Positions 33,063 to 45,935 of a DNA stretch of 64,000 nucleotides are shown piece after piece. The notes beneath the pieces were generated by a model, which was not told the origin of the DNA, searched no databases, and worked only from the letters and a program-made list of their open reading frames with translations. The translations under genes were made by a program, and so were the position numbers. Location of the stretch: contig CAJQUN010000003.1 of assembly GCA_907163345.1 (NCBI GenBank), positions 4,892,108 to 4,956,107 of the forward strand, given 5' to 3'. The stretch comes from Haberlea rhodopensis. Its lineage: Eukaryota > Streptophyta > Magnoliopsida > Lamiales > Gesneriaceae. How positions within the stretch are numbered: the stretch's first letter is position 1; every line of letters begins with the position of its first letter.

Positions 33063-34995
33063 TAAACATTTTGAATTAATTTAAAAACTTAATATGTGGC
33101 AACTTACCCCAACACTTGTCCACCCTTCAACACCCTAACACATGCACAAAACCCCTATAAATACCCCCCATTTCATCAGATTTAATTCACACCTTCAAGA
33201 GAAATTCTTGGCAAAAATTAAGAGAGTTTATGGTGTAGGAAATGTAGGAAATAGGGAAAATTATGAGGAAAATACCAAATCTCCTCCAAAAAATCCGAAA
33301 ATTTCACACAACCTTCATTATACACCCAGAAAACATTTAGTATAGGAGGTGTTCAAAAATCAGTATCCAAATTCGTCCAGAAAATCAAAATCCCGAAGAA
33401 CACTAAGCTGTCCAAAGCCCAGAAAACCCATTTCAAGGTATTGGTTTCAAGCTACGATTTCGTGCCTTTATCAAACGAATTTAAACTTGTAGTCCAAATG
33501 AAAGTTGTTCAAAATGTGTTAAGGTTTATGGTTATGTCGGCCGATCGCCCAAACGGCCGCCTTACGAACGGATTTCCGGCGACCAAAACACCTCATTAAA
33601 CATTTCGAAAAAAAGAATTCTGGGCAAAATCGGTTTGGAATTTCAAAATAGTTTCTGAACAAAAGTTGTAGATCGAACCGAGGCGATCATACTGTAAAAA
33701 TTTCAGCCGCGCGTGGAGGCTGGAGCACGGACACGCGCCGTCACGGTGGCGCGTGTAAAACACGCGCCGACGAGTTTGTCAAAATTCCGGTCGGCGAACG
33801 TTGCTGGACTGATTTAAGGCATTTCTGGAAAGTTTCGTGAAGTTTCGACTTAAACTTGATTTTTAATGAATTTTTAAAGTCTTATTTAGAAATTACCCGG
33901 ACAAGTTTTGTACAAAAAATGATTTGCAGAAGATTTAACAACATATCTGGGTTGCTAAACACCAAAATTACTTATATTATGTTTATAGGACTTTATTTGA
34001 CATCTGGGTTCAAAATCGAGCCAATCCAGTAAGACATCAAATAGTGAGGTGAGGTGTACTACCGAATTCTTGTTATATAGCCCTTTTGGCATTTGGCCTG
34101 GAATTTACAGTATCTTGTTATTCATTATCTCACCTTTTATATATTGTCATCATATTGTACATTATCTCGTCCCATTGGTCATCTTGATCTGCATGTTTAT
34201 TTATCTTGAATGTTATCGATTACTAATCGATTCCTTTGATTGAACGAATCATTTGACTGAATGACTGAATGAATGGAGCCCTGGATATTTATCCACTGGA
34301 CAACGCGGCTTCGGCCCGGAAAGTGAGTCCAATGAACAACGGATGACAGTCCGGGTATATGGTTCATCTGAACAACGCGCAGCGTTTTACGGTCCGGAGA
34401 ATGGTTCACTTGGCTCGTAAATGACTGAATGTACAGATCATATCTGAATATGTGGGGAAAAGTGCTACGCCGAACTGTCCGGTGGGAGCCACCTCTTTAG
34501 CCCACGATATTCACTCTGAAATCCTATATCATCACTGTTCATTATTGACAATTACTTGACTGCAAGATCTTTGTTACATGACATATCATATTGAGAAATT
34601 GCATTATTTGATAATTACAGATATAAAGCCATTGTTATTCCCTCACTAAGTCCTCAAAGACTTAACCTCTGTTTTCCTTATAATTTATTGTGAGTTCCAG
34701 ATACAGGAGTACCGGAGCTAGAACCGGAGGGAAATTAGGAAAATGGAAATGTTGGCTTACCGGGACTATTATAGTATTTTCTCTTTTATTAAGTGTCGGA
34801 CCATTAAGGAGTTTGTACTGGGATGTATTTTGTTACTAATTAGAATGTATAAACGCTTCCGCTACTAAAAATGAATGTTTGACTAAACGCTTCCGCTATT
34901 TCCGAAAAGGTTTTGAAACCCTTGTACGTAATGTTCTTAGAGAATGTGGTACCGAATAAGGGATAAAGCAATATGTGCCCGAGTCGGGTCTCACA
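32905..34995 (+). repeat. Array LTR 1
   Basis: 2091 bases, TGTAACACCCC ... GGGTCTCACA. Diagnostic bases in the first 740 positions (C at 33408, G at 33500, T at 33641) match LTR 4; its 3' part matches LTRs 2 and 3. Confidence 0.95.
33156..33163 (+). promoter_or_regulatory. LTR promoter TATA box
   Basis: TATAAATA in a C-rich setting, about 250 bases into LTR 1 and repeated at 37821, 42484 and 47140 in the other LTRs. It is the likely Pol II start region (U3/R border) of the gag-only element. Confidence 0.65.
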
Positions 34996-34999
34996 GAGG

Positions 35000-35012
35000 T
35001 GGTATCAGAGCC
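35000..35012 (+). other. Primer-binding site, unit 1
   Basis: TGGTATCAGAGCC, four bases after LTR 1, complementary to initiator tRNA-Met. Identical sites lie at 39664-39676 (unit 2) and 44328-44340 (unit 3). Confidence 0.95.
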
Positions 35013-35458
35013 CAGGCTCCCAGTCTATTATGAAATATCTTTGGGTAATAGAATAAACTCCATAAGAATTTTATGCTTTGGGTTGTAAGATATTGATGAA
35101 GTTGACTGGTTTATTTCAGGGTAAAGTCTCTAGTGCTCATACAGGAATGCTTAGAAGACCTTGGTAAGAAAAAGCAACCAACTATTTGTAACCATAGAGT
35201 TATGGGCTACAGGCCGAGCCTGAAAAAGTTTCCCCTATTGAGACTATTATGGTTGACACTCAGATCGAGTAAACCCAGAACAACCAATGTGGATTGATAG
35301 TATATCACCAAACTTTGTTTTTCCACAATTGTCACTATTTCAGATAATGGTGACTTAACCTTACTCTAGTTATTTAATCTTGTGCATTACGCATTATTAA
35401 TATTAACTCCCTATTTAAAAATAAATATGTCTTAAATCACCACTTTCTCATCAATTTG

Positions 35459-36607
35459 ATGATGTCGTCAAGAAATAATTCACGAGCTACGATGTCATCG
35501 TCACTTGGTGGTAGTTCTCACACGAGAAATCAAGGAAATGAGGAAAATTCTCCTGTGGAAGTACGTAACCCAAGAAGGAACGACGAGCAAGAAGAACAAC
35601 GTCCTCGACAAGAGCTACCCAACAGGAATGCGATGGAAATTTTACAACAGCTCATGCAATTCTGTCAACAAAATCCTCCACGAAACGTCACGAGGAATGA
35701 AGAACCACTAGATAGAGCACTTGAGCGATTTCTGAGGTTCCACCCACCTAAATTCTACGGAACCCCTAATACCCATCATGCAGAAGAATGGTTACTCAAA
35801 GTTGAGAGAATTTTTACTGTTCTCAACTATTCTGATGAACAGAAGGTCAGCTTTGCTGTCTATCAATTTGAAGATGCAGCTCATCACTGGTGGAGAGTCA
35901 TAGATCACCAATGGAAAAGAAATCAAACCCCGAGGACCTGGACTAATTTTGTACGTGCATTCGAGGAGAAATATGTTACGCAGGTAATACTGAACACTCG
36001 TGAACGAGAGTTTATGGATTTGGTACAAGGAAGACATACTGTAGCTGAATACGAGGCTGAATTCCACCGACTAATTCACTATGCTCCACATTATATAGAT
36101 GATGAACCAAGGAAAACTAAGAAATTCATTCAAGGCTTAAATCTTGATATTCGTTGGGCCACACTATCCACCGAATCCACTAATTATCTTTCTGCAGTCA
36201 ACCAAGCGTTACGAGTTGAATCCGATATCAAATCATTGATCCAAAGAGAGCATAGGGAAAAGAGGCTCTATAACCCAAATTTGACAGACACAAGCAATAA
36301 GAAGAGGAATCTTGGAAAGGAAATGATTGGAGAACCAACTGGACAGAAACCACAAAGAGACTTGGGTAATGTTAATGCGCCAAAATGTGGCTATTGCAAG
36401 ATGCCCACTCACAAGGAAGAGAACTGCTGGAGAAAGAACGGAAAATGTCTGGTCTGTGGAAGTGAACAACATCGTATCCAAGATTGCCCAAAAAGGACCC
36501 AGAAGATGCCACCGCCACAAAAACCGAGAATCCCAGCAAGGGTTTATGCCTTAATGGGAAATGAAGAAGTTGACCCGATCGTTGTGGTTGAAGGTACCGT
36601 TATTTGA
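35459..36607 (+). CDS. Gag protein of the TR-GAG element, unit 1
   Basis: 382 residues from MMSSRNNSRATMS; the next codon is also ATG. A hydrophilic N-terminus rich in N, E and R is followed by a Retrotrans_gag domain (about residues 100 to 240; RFHPPKFYGTPNTHHAEEW, YQFEDAAHHWWRV, FVRAFEEKY, GRHTVAEYEAEFHRL). Two CCHC knuckles come next (CGYCKMPTHKEENC and CLVCGSEQHRIQDC), then a basic proline-rich tail. The intact frame suggests selection for a working nucleocapsid or very recent origin. No pol follows in frame: the gag frame ends in a stop right where a protease would begin. Confidence 0.93.
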   Translation: MMSSRNNSRATMSSSLGGSSHTRNQGNEENSPVEVRNPRRNDEQEEQRPRQELPNRNAMEILQQLMQFCQQNPPRNVTRNEEPLDRALERFLRFHPPKFYGTPNTHHAEEWLLKVERIFTVLNYSDEQKVSFAVYQFEDAAHHWWRVIDHQWKRNQTPRTWTNFVRAFEEKYVTQVILNTREREFMDLVQGRHTVAEYEAEFHRLIHYAPHYIDDEPRKTKKFIQGLNLDIRWATLSTESTNYLSAVNQALRVESDIKSLIQREHREKRLYNPNLTDTSNKKRNLGKEMIGEPTGQKPQRDLGNVNAPKCGYCKMPTHKEENCWRKNGKCLVCGSEQHRIQDCPKRTQKMPPPQKPRIPARVYALMGNEEVDPIVVVEGTVI

Positions 36608-37552
36608 CTTTCAAAAGTTGACTAAATCTTGTTTGGCCCTAGAGCTACACATTCTTTTATTATACTGATAACAATTGGCATATCATCTAAAAATCAGTTT
36701 TACCAATAAGATTGAGGTAACCACCGACACCGTCAATAAAAATTACCTACTAAAAATTCTACGAACTAGAATATCTGGCAAATTTAATCAAGCTACATAC
36801 ATATATGATTACGATATTATACTGAGCATGGACTGGTCGTTCAAACATCAATGCTACACCGAGGAAGTAACTTCACCAGGTGCGACTACACCAGCTACCA
36901 GATGCCATCAATCATAAATGATAGATGGTGGTAATATCTACAATGGAATCAAGGAACAGATAGAAGAGATGAGAAACTCAAACCGAGGTAAATATAGCTA
37001 CCAGAGAGGAAGTCTCAGTAAAATCATTACCTGAGGTTGGATTTGAGCCTAACATTTTTCCTCACTTTAAAGTCATTCACTCTTTTCAGCCAGAGAACCT
37101 TTTGCGAACATACACTGCTCCACCCAGTTTCTTTGTCTTTCAAATTAGTCATGGATTAATTAGGACTTGATATCAAAAGTTTGATGTTGATATTGACATT
37201 TTCTTAGAATACCTACGCCCTGCTTTCATTCCCGGGTAGTGGAATAAAATGTTTTTTTCTCTCTCTCAACCATGTGTTTCTTCTTCTACTTCTTGATTCT
37301 TATCCAAATACTAAAGGGATCGTTATTCACAAGCTCAGAGAGTCATAGTAGACCATGCTGCTCACCAGAAATGGAAAACCACGAGTGTAGTTTTCTCGAC
37401 TCGACGACAACAACAGAAGATCGGCTAGATGAAGAACCACGTTACGCAACTGAAATCATGTCAAAGGATGCTAGGACATGGAAAGAAGATTTCAACTCAA
37501 GGCTTCAGAGTTTTGCGGTAACAATGATGGAATCTGGGGACCAGATTCCTTG
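36608..37552 (+). pseudogene. Protease remnant and non-coding tail, unit 1
   Basis: Downstream of gag, traces of a Gypsy protease remain. 'RATHSFI' near 36641 stands where DSGATHSFI is expected, and 'YDYDIILSMDWSFKHQC' near 36800 corresponds to DVILGMDWL. The DSG catalytic triad is lost. After about 36900 I recognise no reverse transcriptase or integrase. The end, near 37553-37565, is the polypurine tract AAGGAGGGGAGAT before the next LTR. Confidence 0.75.
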
Positions 37553-37565
37553 AAGGAGGGGAGAT

Positions 37566-39659
37566 TGTAACACCCCAAAAATATTAATTACAAAATTGGA
37601 CAAAAATAATTTGAAGCTATCTTCAATGCTACTAAAATAATCATCCAAAAAAAAAAATTAAATAATAATAATAATAACAATAATATAATTCTAAATAATA
37701 ATAATAATAAATAAATAAATAAAAAACTAAACATTTTGAATTAATTTAAAAACTTAATATGTGGCAACTTACCCCAACACTTGTCCACTCTTCAACACCC
37801 TAACACATGCACAAAACCCCTATAAATACCCCCCATTTCATCAGATTTAATTCACACCTTCAAGAGAAATTCTTGGCAAAATTAAGAGAGTTTATGGTGT
37901 AGGAAATGTAGGAAATAGGGAAAATTATGAGGAAAATACCAAATCTCCTCCAAAAAATCCGAAAATTTCACACAACCTTCATTATACACCCAGAAAACAT
38001 TTAGTATAGGAGGTGTTCAAAAATCAGTATCCAAATTCGTCCAGAAAATCAAAATCCCGAAGAACACTAAGATGTCCAAAGCCCAGAAAACCCATTTCAA
38101 GGTATTGGTTTCAAGCTACGATTTCGTGCCTTTATCAAACGAATTTAAACTTGTAGTCCAAATTAAAGTTGTTCAAAATGTGTTAAGGTTTATGGTTATG
38201 TCGGCCGATCGCCCAAACGGCCGCCTTACGAACGGATTTCCGGCGACCAAAACACCTCATTAAACATTTCGAAAAAAAGAATTCTGGGCAAAATCGGTTT
38301 GGAAATTCAAAATAGTTTCTGAACAAAAGTTGTAGATCGAACCGAGGCGATCATACTGTAAAAATTTCAGCCGCGCGTGGAGGCTGGAGCACGGACACGC
38401 GCCGTCACGGTGGCGCGTGTAAAACACGCGCCGACGAGTTTGTCAAAATTCCGGTCGGCGAACGTTGCTGGACTGATTTAAGGCATTTCTGGAAAGTTTC
38501 GTGAAGTTTCGACTTAAACTTGATTTTTAATGAATTTTTAAAGTCTTATTTAGAAATTACCCGGACAAGTTTTGTACAAAAAATGATTTGCAGAAGATTC
38601 AACAACATATCTGGGTTGCTAAACACCAAAATTACTTATATTATGTTTATAGGACTTTATTTGACATCTGGGTTCAAAATCGAGCCAATCCAGTAAGACA
38701 TCAAATAGTGAGGTGAGGTGTACTACCGAATTCTTGTTATATAGCCCTTTTGGCATTTGGCCTGGAATTTACAGTATCTTGTTATTCATTATCTCACCTT
38801 TTATATATTGTCATCATATTGTACATTATCTCGTCCCATTGGTCATCTTGATCTGCATGTTTATTTATCTTGAATGTTATCGATTACTAATCGATTCCTT
38901 TGATTGAACGAATCATTTGACTGAATGACTGAATGAATGGAGCCCTGGATATTTATCCACTGGACAACGCGGCTTCGGCCCGGAAAGTGAGTCCAATGAA
39001 CAACGGATGACAGTCCGGGTATATGGTTCATCTGAACAACGCGCAGCGTTTTACGGTCCGGAGAATGGTTCACTTGGCTCGTAAATGACTGAATGTACAG
39101 ATCATATCTGAATATGTGGGGAAAAGTGCTACGCCGAACTGTCCGGTGGGAGCCACCTCTTTAGCCCACGATATTCACTCTGAAATCCTATATCATCACT
39201 GTTCATTATTGACAATTACTTGACTGCAAGATCTTTGTTACATGACATATCATATTGAGAAATTGCATTATTTGATAATTACAGATATAAAGCCATTGTT
39301 ATTCCCTCACTAAGTCCTCAAAGACTTAACCTCTGTTTTCCTTATAATTTATTGTGAGTTCCAGATACAGGAGTACCGGAGCTAGAACCGGAGGGAAATT
39401 AGGAAAATGGAAATGTTGGCTTACCGGGACTATTATAGTATTTTCTCTTTTATTAAGTGTCGGACCATTAAGGAGTTTGTACTGGGATGTATTTTGTTAC
39501 TAATTAGAATGTATAAACGCTTCCGCTACTAAAAATGAATGTTTGACTAAACGCTTCCGCTATTTCCGAAAAGGTTTTGAAACCCTTGTACGTAATGTTC
39601 TTAGAGAATGTGGTACCGAATAAGGGATAAAGCAATATGTGCCCGAGTCGGGTCTCACA
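37566..39659 (+). repeat. Array LTR 2 (shared by units 1 and 2)
   Basis: 2094 bases. It carries the inner-type bases A at 38072, T at 38164 and A at 38305. It serves as 3' LTR of unit 1 and 5' LTR of unit 2, with no duplicated target site between them. Confidence 0.95.
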
Positions 39660-40122
39660 GAGGTGGTATCAGAGCCCAGGCTCCCAGTCTATTATGAAAT
39701 ATCTTTGGGTAATAGAATAAACTCCATAAGAATTTTATGCTTTGGGTTGTAAGATATTGATGAAGTTGACTGGTTTATTTCAGGGTAAAGTCTCTAGTGC
39801 TCATACAGGAATGCTTAGAAGACCTTGGTAAGAAAAAGCAACCAACTATTTGTAACCATAGAGTTATGGGCTACAGGCCGAGCCTGAAAAAGTTTCCCCT
39901 ATTGAGACTATTATGGTTGACACTCAGATCGAGTAAACCCAGAACAACCAATGTGGATTGATAGTATATCACCAAACTTTGTTTTTCCACAATTGTCACT
40001 ATTTCAGATAATGGTGACTTAACCTTACTCTAGTTATTTAATCTTGTGCATTACGCATTATTAATATTAACTCCCTATTTAAAAATAAATATGTCTTAAA
40101 TCACCACTTTCTCATCAATTTG

Positions 40123-41271
40123 ATGATGTCGTCAAGAAATAATTCACGAGCTACGATGTCATCGTCACTTGGTGGTAGTTCTCACACGAGAAATCAAGGA
40201 AATGAGGAAAATTCTCCTGTGGAAGTACGTAACCCAAGAAGGAACGACGAGCAAGAAGAACAACGTCCTCGACAAGAGCTACCCAACAGGAATGCGATGG
40301 AAATTTTACAACAGCTCATGCAATTCTGTCAACAAAATCCTCCACGAAACGTCACGAGGAATGAAGAACCACTAGATAGAGCACTTGAGCGATTTCTGAG
40401 GTTCCACCCACCTAAATTCTACGGAACCCCTAATACCCATCATGCAGAAGAATGGTTACTCAAAGTTGAGAGAATTTTTACTGTTCTCAACTATTCTGAT
40501 GAACAGAAGGTCAGCTTTGCTGTCTATCAATTTGAAGATGCAGCTCATCACTGGTGGAGAGTCATAGATCACCAATGGAAAAGAAATCAAACCCCGAGGA
40601 CCTGGACTAATTTTGTACGTGCATTCGAGGAGAAATATGTTACGCAGGTAATACTGAACACTCGTGAACGAGAGTTTATGGATTTGGTACAAGGAAGACA
40701 TACTGTAGCTGAATACGAGGCTGAATTCCACCGACTAATTCACTATGCTCCACATTATATAGATGATGAACCAAGGAAAACTAAGAAATTCATTCAAGGC
40801 TTAAATCTTGATATTCGTTGGGCCACACTATCCACCGAATCCACTAATTATCTTTCTGCAGTCAACCAAGCGTTACGAGTTGAATCCGATATCAAATCAT
40901 TGATCCAAAGAGAGCATAGGGAAAAGAGGCTCTATAACCCAAATTTGACAGACACAAGCAATAAGAAGAGGAATCTTGGAAAGGAAATGATTGGAGAACC
41001 AACTGGACAGAAACCACAAAGAGACTTGGGTAATGTTAATGCGCCAAAATGTGGCTATTGCAAGATGCCCACTCACAAGGAAGAGAACTGCTGGAGAAAG
41101 AACGGAAAATGTCTGGTCTGTGGAAGTGAACAACATCGTATCCAAGATTGCCCAAAAAGGACCCAGAAGATGCCACCGCCACAAAAACCGAGAATCCCAG
41201 CAAGGGTTTATGCCTTAATGGGAAATGAAGAAGTTGACCCGATCGTTGTGGTTGAAGGTACCGTTATTTGA
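40123..41271 (+). CDS. Gag protein of the TR-GAG element, unit 2
   Basis: 382 residues, identical in translation to the unit 1 gag as far as read, with the same start, gag domain and two CCHC knuckles. It lies exactly 4664 bases downstream of the first copy. Confidence 0.93.
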   Translation: MMSSRNNSRATMSSSLGGSSHTRNQGNEENSPVEVRNPRRNDEQEEQRPRQELPNRNAMEILQQLMQFCQQNPPRNVTRNEEPLDRALERFLRFHPPKFYGTPNTHHAEEWLLKVERIFTVLNYSDEQKVSFAVYQFEDAAHHWWRVIDHQWKRNQTPRTWTNFVRAFEEKYVTQVILNTREREFMDLVQGRHTVAEYEAEFHRLIHYAPHYIDDEPRKTKKFIQGLNLDIRWATLSTESTNYLSAVNQALRVESDIKSLIQREHREKRLYNPNLTDTSNKKRNLGKEMIGEPTGQKPQRDLGNVNAPKCGYCKMPTHKEENCWRKNGKCLVCGSEQHRIQDCPKRTQKMPPPQKPRIPARVYALMGNEEVDPIVVVEGTVI

Positions 41272-42216
41272 CTTTCAAAAGTTGACTAAATCTTGTTTGG
41301 CCCTAGAGCTACACATTCTTTTATTATACTGATAACAATTGGCATATCATCTAAAAATCAGTTTTACCAATAAGATTGAGGTAACCACCGACACCGTCAA
41401 TAAAAATTACCTACTAAAAATTCTACGAACTAGAATATCTGGCAAATTTAATCAAGCTACATACATATATGATTACGATATTATACTGAGCATGGACTGG
41501 TCGTTCAAACATCAATGCTACACCGAGGAAGTAACTTCACCAGGTGCGACTACACCAGCTACCAGATGCCATCAATCATAAATGATAGATGGTGGTAATA
41601 TCTACAATGGAATCAAGGAACAGATAGAAGAGATGAGAAACTCAAACCGAGGTAAATATAGCTACCAGAGAGGAAGTCTCAGTAAAATCATTACCTGAGG
41701 TTGGATTTGAGCCTAACATTTTTCCTCACTTTAAAGTCATTCACTCTTTTCAGCCAGAGAACCTTTTGCGAACATACACTGCTCCACCCAGTTTCTTTGT
41801 CTTTCAAATTAGTCATGGATTAATTAGGACTTGATATCAAAAGTTTGATGTTGATATTGACATTTTCTTAGAATACCTACGCCCTGCTTTCATTCCCGGG
41901 TAGTGGAATAAAATGTTTTTTTCTCTCTCTCAACCATGTGTTTCTTCTTCTACTTCTTGATTCTTATCCAAATACTAAAGGGATCGTTATTCACAAGCTC
42001 AGAGAGTCATAGTAGACCATGCTGCTCACCAGAAATGGAAAACCACGAGTGTAGTTTTCTCGACTCGACGACAACAACAGAAGATCGGCTAGATGAAGAA
42101 CCACGTTACGCAACTGAAATCATGTCAAAGGATGCTAGGACATGGAAAGAAGATTTCAACTCAAGGCTTCAGAGTTTTGCGGTAACAATGATGGAATCTG
42201 GGGACCAGATTCCTTG
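41272..42216 (+). pseudogene. Protease remnant and tail, unit 2
   Basis: Same content as in unit 1, shifted by 4664 bases: a broken protease, no further pol domains, and a polypurine tract just before LTR 3 at 42230. Confidence 0.75.
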
Positions 42217-42229
42217 AAGGAGGGGAGAT

Positions 42230-44323
42230 TGTAACACCCCAAAAATATTAATTACAAAATTGGACAAAAATAATTTGAAGCTATCTTCAATGCTACTAAA
42301 ATAATCATCCAAAAAAAAAATTAAATAATAATAATAATAACAATAATATAATTCTAAATAATAATAATAATAAATAAATAAATAAAAAACTAAACATTTT
42401 GAATTAATTTAAAAACTTAATATGTGGCAACTTACCCCAACACTTGTCCACCCTTCAACACCCTAACACATGCACAAAACCCCTATAAATACCCCCCATT
42501 TCATCAGATTTAATTCACACCTTCAAGAGAAATTCTTGGCAAAAATTAAGAGAGTTTATGGTGTAGGAAATGTAGGAAATAGGGAAAATTATGAGGAAAA
42601 TACCAAATCTCCTCCAAAAAATCCGAAAATTTCACACAACCTTCATTATACACCCAGAAAACATTTAGTATAGGAGGTGTTCAAAAATCAGTATCCAAAT
42701 TCGTCCAGAAAATCAAAATCCCGAAGAACACTAAGATGTCCAAAGCCCAGAAAACCCATTTCAAGGTATTGGTTTCAAGCTACGATTTCGTGCCTTTATC
42801 AAACGAATTTAAACTTGTAGTCCAAATTAAAGTTGTTCAAAATGTGTTAAGGTTTATGGTTATGTTGGCCGATCGCCCAAACGGCCGCCTTACGAACGGA
42901 TTTCCGGCGACCAAAACACCTCATTAAACATTTCGAAAAAAAGAATTCTGGGCAAAATCGGTTTGGAAATTCAAAATAGTTTCTGAACAAAAGTTGTAGA
43001 TCGAACCGAGGCGATCATACTGTAAAAATTTCAGCCGCGCGTGGAGGCTGGAGCACGGACACGCGCCGTCACGGTGGCGCGTGTAAAACACGCGCCGACG
43101 AGTTTGTCAAAATTCCGGTCGGCGAACGTTGCTGGACTGATTTAAGGCATTTCTGGAAAGTTTCGTGAAGTTTCGACTTAAACTTGATTTTTAATGAATT
43201 TTTAAAGTCTTATTTAGAAATTACCCGGACAAGTTTTGTACAAAAAATGATTTGCAGAAGATTCAACAACATATCTGGGTTGCTAAACACCAAAATTACT
43301 TATATTATGTTTATAGGACTTTATTTGACATCTGGGTTCAAAATCGAGCCAATCCAGTAAGACATCAAATAGTGAGGTGAGGTGTACTACCGAATTCTTG
43401 TTATATAGCCCTTTTGGCATTTGGCCTGGAATTTACAGTATCTTGTTATTCATTATCTCACCTTTTATATATTGTCATCATATTGTACATTATCTCGTCC
43501 CATTGGTCATCTTGATCTGCATGTTTATTTATCTTGAATGTTATCGATTACTAATCGATTCCTTTGATTGAACGAATCATTTGACTGAATGACTGAATGA
43601 ATGGAGCCCTGGATATTTATCCACTGGACAACGCGGCTTCGGCCCGGAAAGTGAGTCCAATGAACAACGGATGACAGTCCGGGTATATGGTTCATCTGAA
43701 CAACGCGCAGCGTTTTACGGTCCGGAGAATGGTTCACTTGGCTCGTAAATGACTGAATGTACAGATCATATCTGAATATGTGGGGAAAAGTGCTACGCCG
43801 AACTGTCCGGTGGGAGCCACCTCTTTAGCCCACGATATTCACTCTGAAATCCTATATCATCACTGTTCATTATTGACAATTACTTGACTGCAAGATCTTT
43901 GTTACATGACATATCATATTGAGAAATTGCATTATTTGATAATTACAGATATAAAGCCATTGTTATTCCCTCACTAAGTCCTCAAAGACTTAACCTCTGT
44001 TTTCCTTATAATTTATTGTGAGTTCCAGATACAGGAGTACCGGAGCTAGAACCGGAGGGAAATTAGGAAAATGGAAATGTTGGCTTACCGGGACTATTAT
44101 AGTATTTTCTCTTTTATTAAGTGTCGGACCATTAAGGAGTTTGTACTGGGATGTATTTTGTTACTAATTAGAATGTATAAACGCTTCCGCTACTAAAAAT
44201 GAATGTTTGACTAAACGCTTCCGCTATTTCCGAAAAGGTTTTGAAACCCTTGTACGTAATGTTCTTAGAGAATGTGGTACCGAATAAGGGATAAAGCAAT
44301 ATGTGCCCGAGTCGGGTCTCACA
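42230..44323 (+). repeat. Array LTR 3 (shared by units 2 and 3)
   Basis: 2094 bases. It has the inner-type bases A at 42736, T at 42828 and A at 42969, like LTR 2, plus a private T (TATGTTGGCC) near 42866. Confidence 0.95.
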
Positions 44324-44786
44324 GAGGTGGTATCAGAGCCCAGGCTCCCAGTCTATTATGAAATATCTTTGGGTAATAGAATAAACTCCATAAGAATTTT
44401 ATGCTTTGGGTTGTAAGATATTGATGAAGTTGACTGGTTTATTTCAGGGTAAAGTCTCTAGTGCTCATACAGGAATGCTTAGAAGACCTTGGTAAGAAAA
44501 AGCAACCAACTATTTGTAACCATAGAGTTATGGGCTACAGGCCGAGCCTGAAAAAGTTTCCCCTATTGAGACTATTATGGTTGACACTCAGATCGAGTAA
44601 ACCCAGAACAACCAATGTGGATTGATAGTATATCACCAAACTTTGTTTTTCCACAATTGTCACTATTTCAGATAATGGTGACTTAACCTTACTCTAGTTA
44701 TTTAATCTTGTGCATTACGCATTATTAATATTAACTCCCTATTTAAAAATAAATATGTCTTAAATCACCACTTTCTCATCAATTTG

Positions 44787-45935
44787 ATGATGTCGTCAAG
44801 AAATAATTCACGAGCTACGATGTCATCGTCACTTGGTGGTAGTTCTCACACGAGAAATCAAGGAAATGAGGAAAATTCTCCTGTGGAAGTACGTAACCCA
44901 AGAAGGAACGACGAGCAAGAAGAACAACGTCCTCGACAAGAGCTACCCAACAGGAATGCGATGGAAATTTTACAACAGCTCATGCAATTCTGTCAACAAA
45001 ATCCTCCACGAAACGTCACGAGGAATGAAGAACCACTAGATAGAGCACTTGAGCGATTTCTGAGGTTCCACCCACCTAAATTCTACGGAACCCCTAATAC
45101 CCATCATGCAGAAGAATGGTTACTCAAAGTTGAGAGAATTTTTACTGTTCTCAACTATTCTGATGAACAGAAGGTCAGCTTTGCTGTCTATCAATTTGAA
45201 GATGCAGCTCATCACTGGTGGAGAGTCATAGATCACCAATGGAAAAGAAATCAAACCCCGAGGACCTGGACTAATTTTGTACGTGCATTCGAGGAGAAAT
45301 ATGTTACGCAGGTAATACTGAACACTCGTGAACGAGAGTTTATGGATTTGGTACAAGGAAGACATACTGTAGCTGAATACGAGGCTGAATTCCACCGACT
45401 AATTCACTATGCTCCACATTATATAGATGATGAACCAAGGAAAACTAAGAAATTCATTCAAGGCTTAAATCTTGATATTCGTTGGGCCACACTATCCACC
45501 GAATCCACTAATTATCTTTCTGCAGTCAACCAAGCGTTACGAGTTGAATCCGATATCAAATCATTGATCCAAAGAGAGCATAGGGAAAAGAGGCTCTATA
45601 ACCCAAATTTGACAGACACAAGCAATAAGAAGAGGAATCTTGGAAAGGAAATGATTGGAGAACCAACTGGACAGAAACCACAAAGAGACTTGGGTAATGT
45701 TAATGCGCCAAAATGTGGCTATTGCAAGATGCCCACTCACAAGGAAGAGAACTGCTGGAGAAAGAACGGAAAATGTCTGGTCTGTGGAAGTGAACAACAT
45801 CGTATCCAAGATTGCCCAAAAAGGACCCAGAAGATGCCACCGCCACAAAAACCGAGAATCCCAGCAAGGGTTTATGCCTTAATGGGAAATGAAGAAGTTG
45901 ACCCGGTCGTTGTGGTTGAAGGTACCGTTATTTGA
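44787..45935 (+). CDS. Gag protein of the TR-GAG element, unit 3
   Basis: 382 residues. The one difference I can see from units 1 and 2 is near the C-terminus, EEVDPVVVV in place of EEVDPIVVV (GTC for ATC near 45906). Domain content is the same. Confidence 0.93.
   Translation: MMSSRNNSRATMSSSLGGSSHTRNQGNEENSPVEVRNPRRNDEQEEQRPRQELPNRNAMEILQQLMQFCQQNPPRNVTRNEEPLDRALERFLRFHPPKFYGTPNTHHAEEWLLKVERIFTVLNYSDEQKVSFAVYQFEDAAHHWWRVIDHQWKRNQTPRTWTNFVRAFEEKYVTQVILNTREREFMDLVQGRHTVAEYEAEFHRLIHYAPHYIDDEPRKTKKFIQGLNLDIRWATLSTESTNYLSAVNQALRVESDIKSLIQREHREKRLYNPNLTDTSNKKRNLGKEMIGEPTGQKPQRDLGNVNAPKCGYCKMPTHKEENCWRKNGKCLVCGSEQHRIQDCPKRTQKMPPPQKPRIPARVYALMGNEEVDPVVVVEGTVI

Noticed and set aside
34049..34409. 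Small open frames on both strands in each LTR, repeated four times
   Set aside because: They repeat only because the LTR repeats; no domain, and LTRs are not expected to code here.
37272..37553. 93-codon open frame at the end of each array unit
   Set aside because: Repeated three times with the unit, but no recognised domain; it lies in the non-coding tail before the polypurine tract. A short accessory protein cannot be excluded without family comparison.
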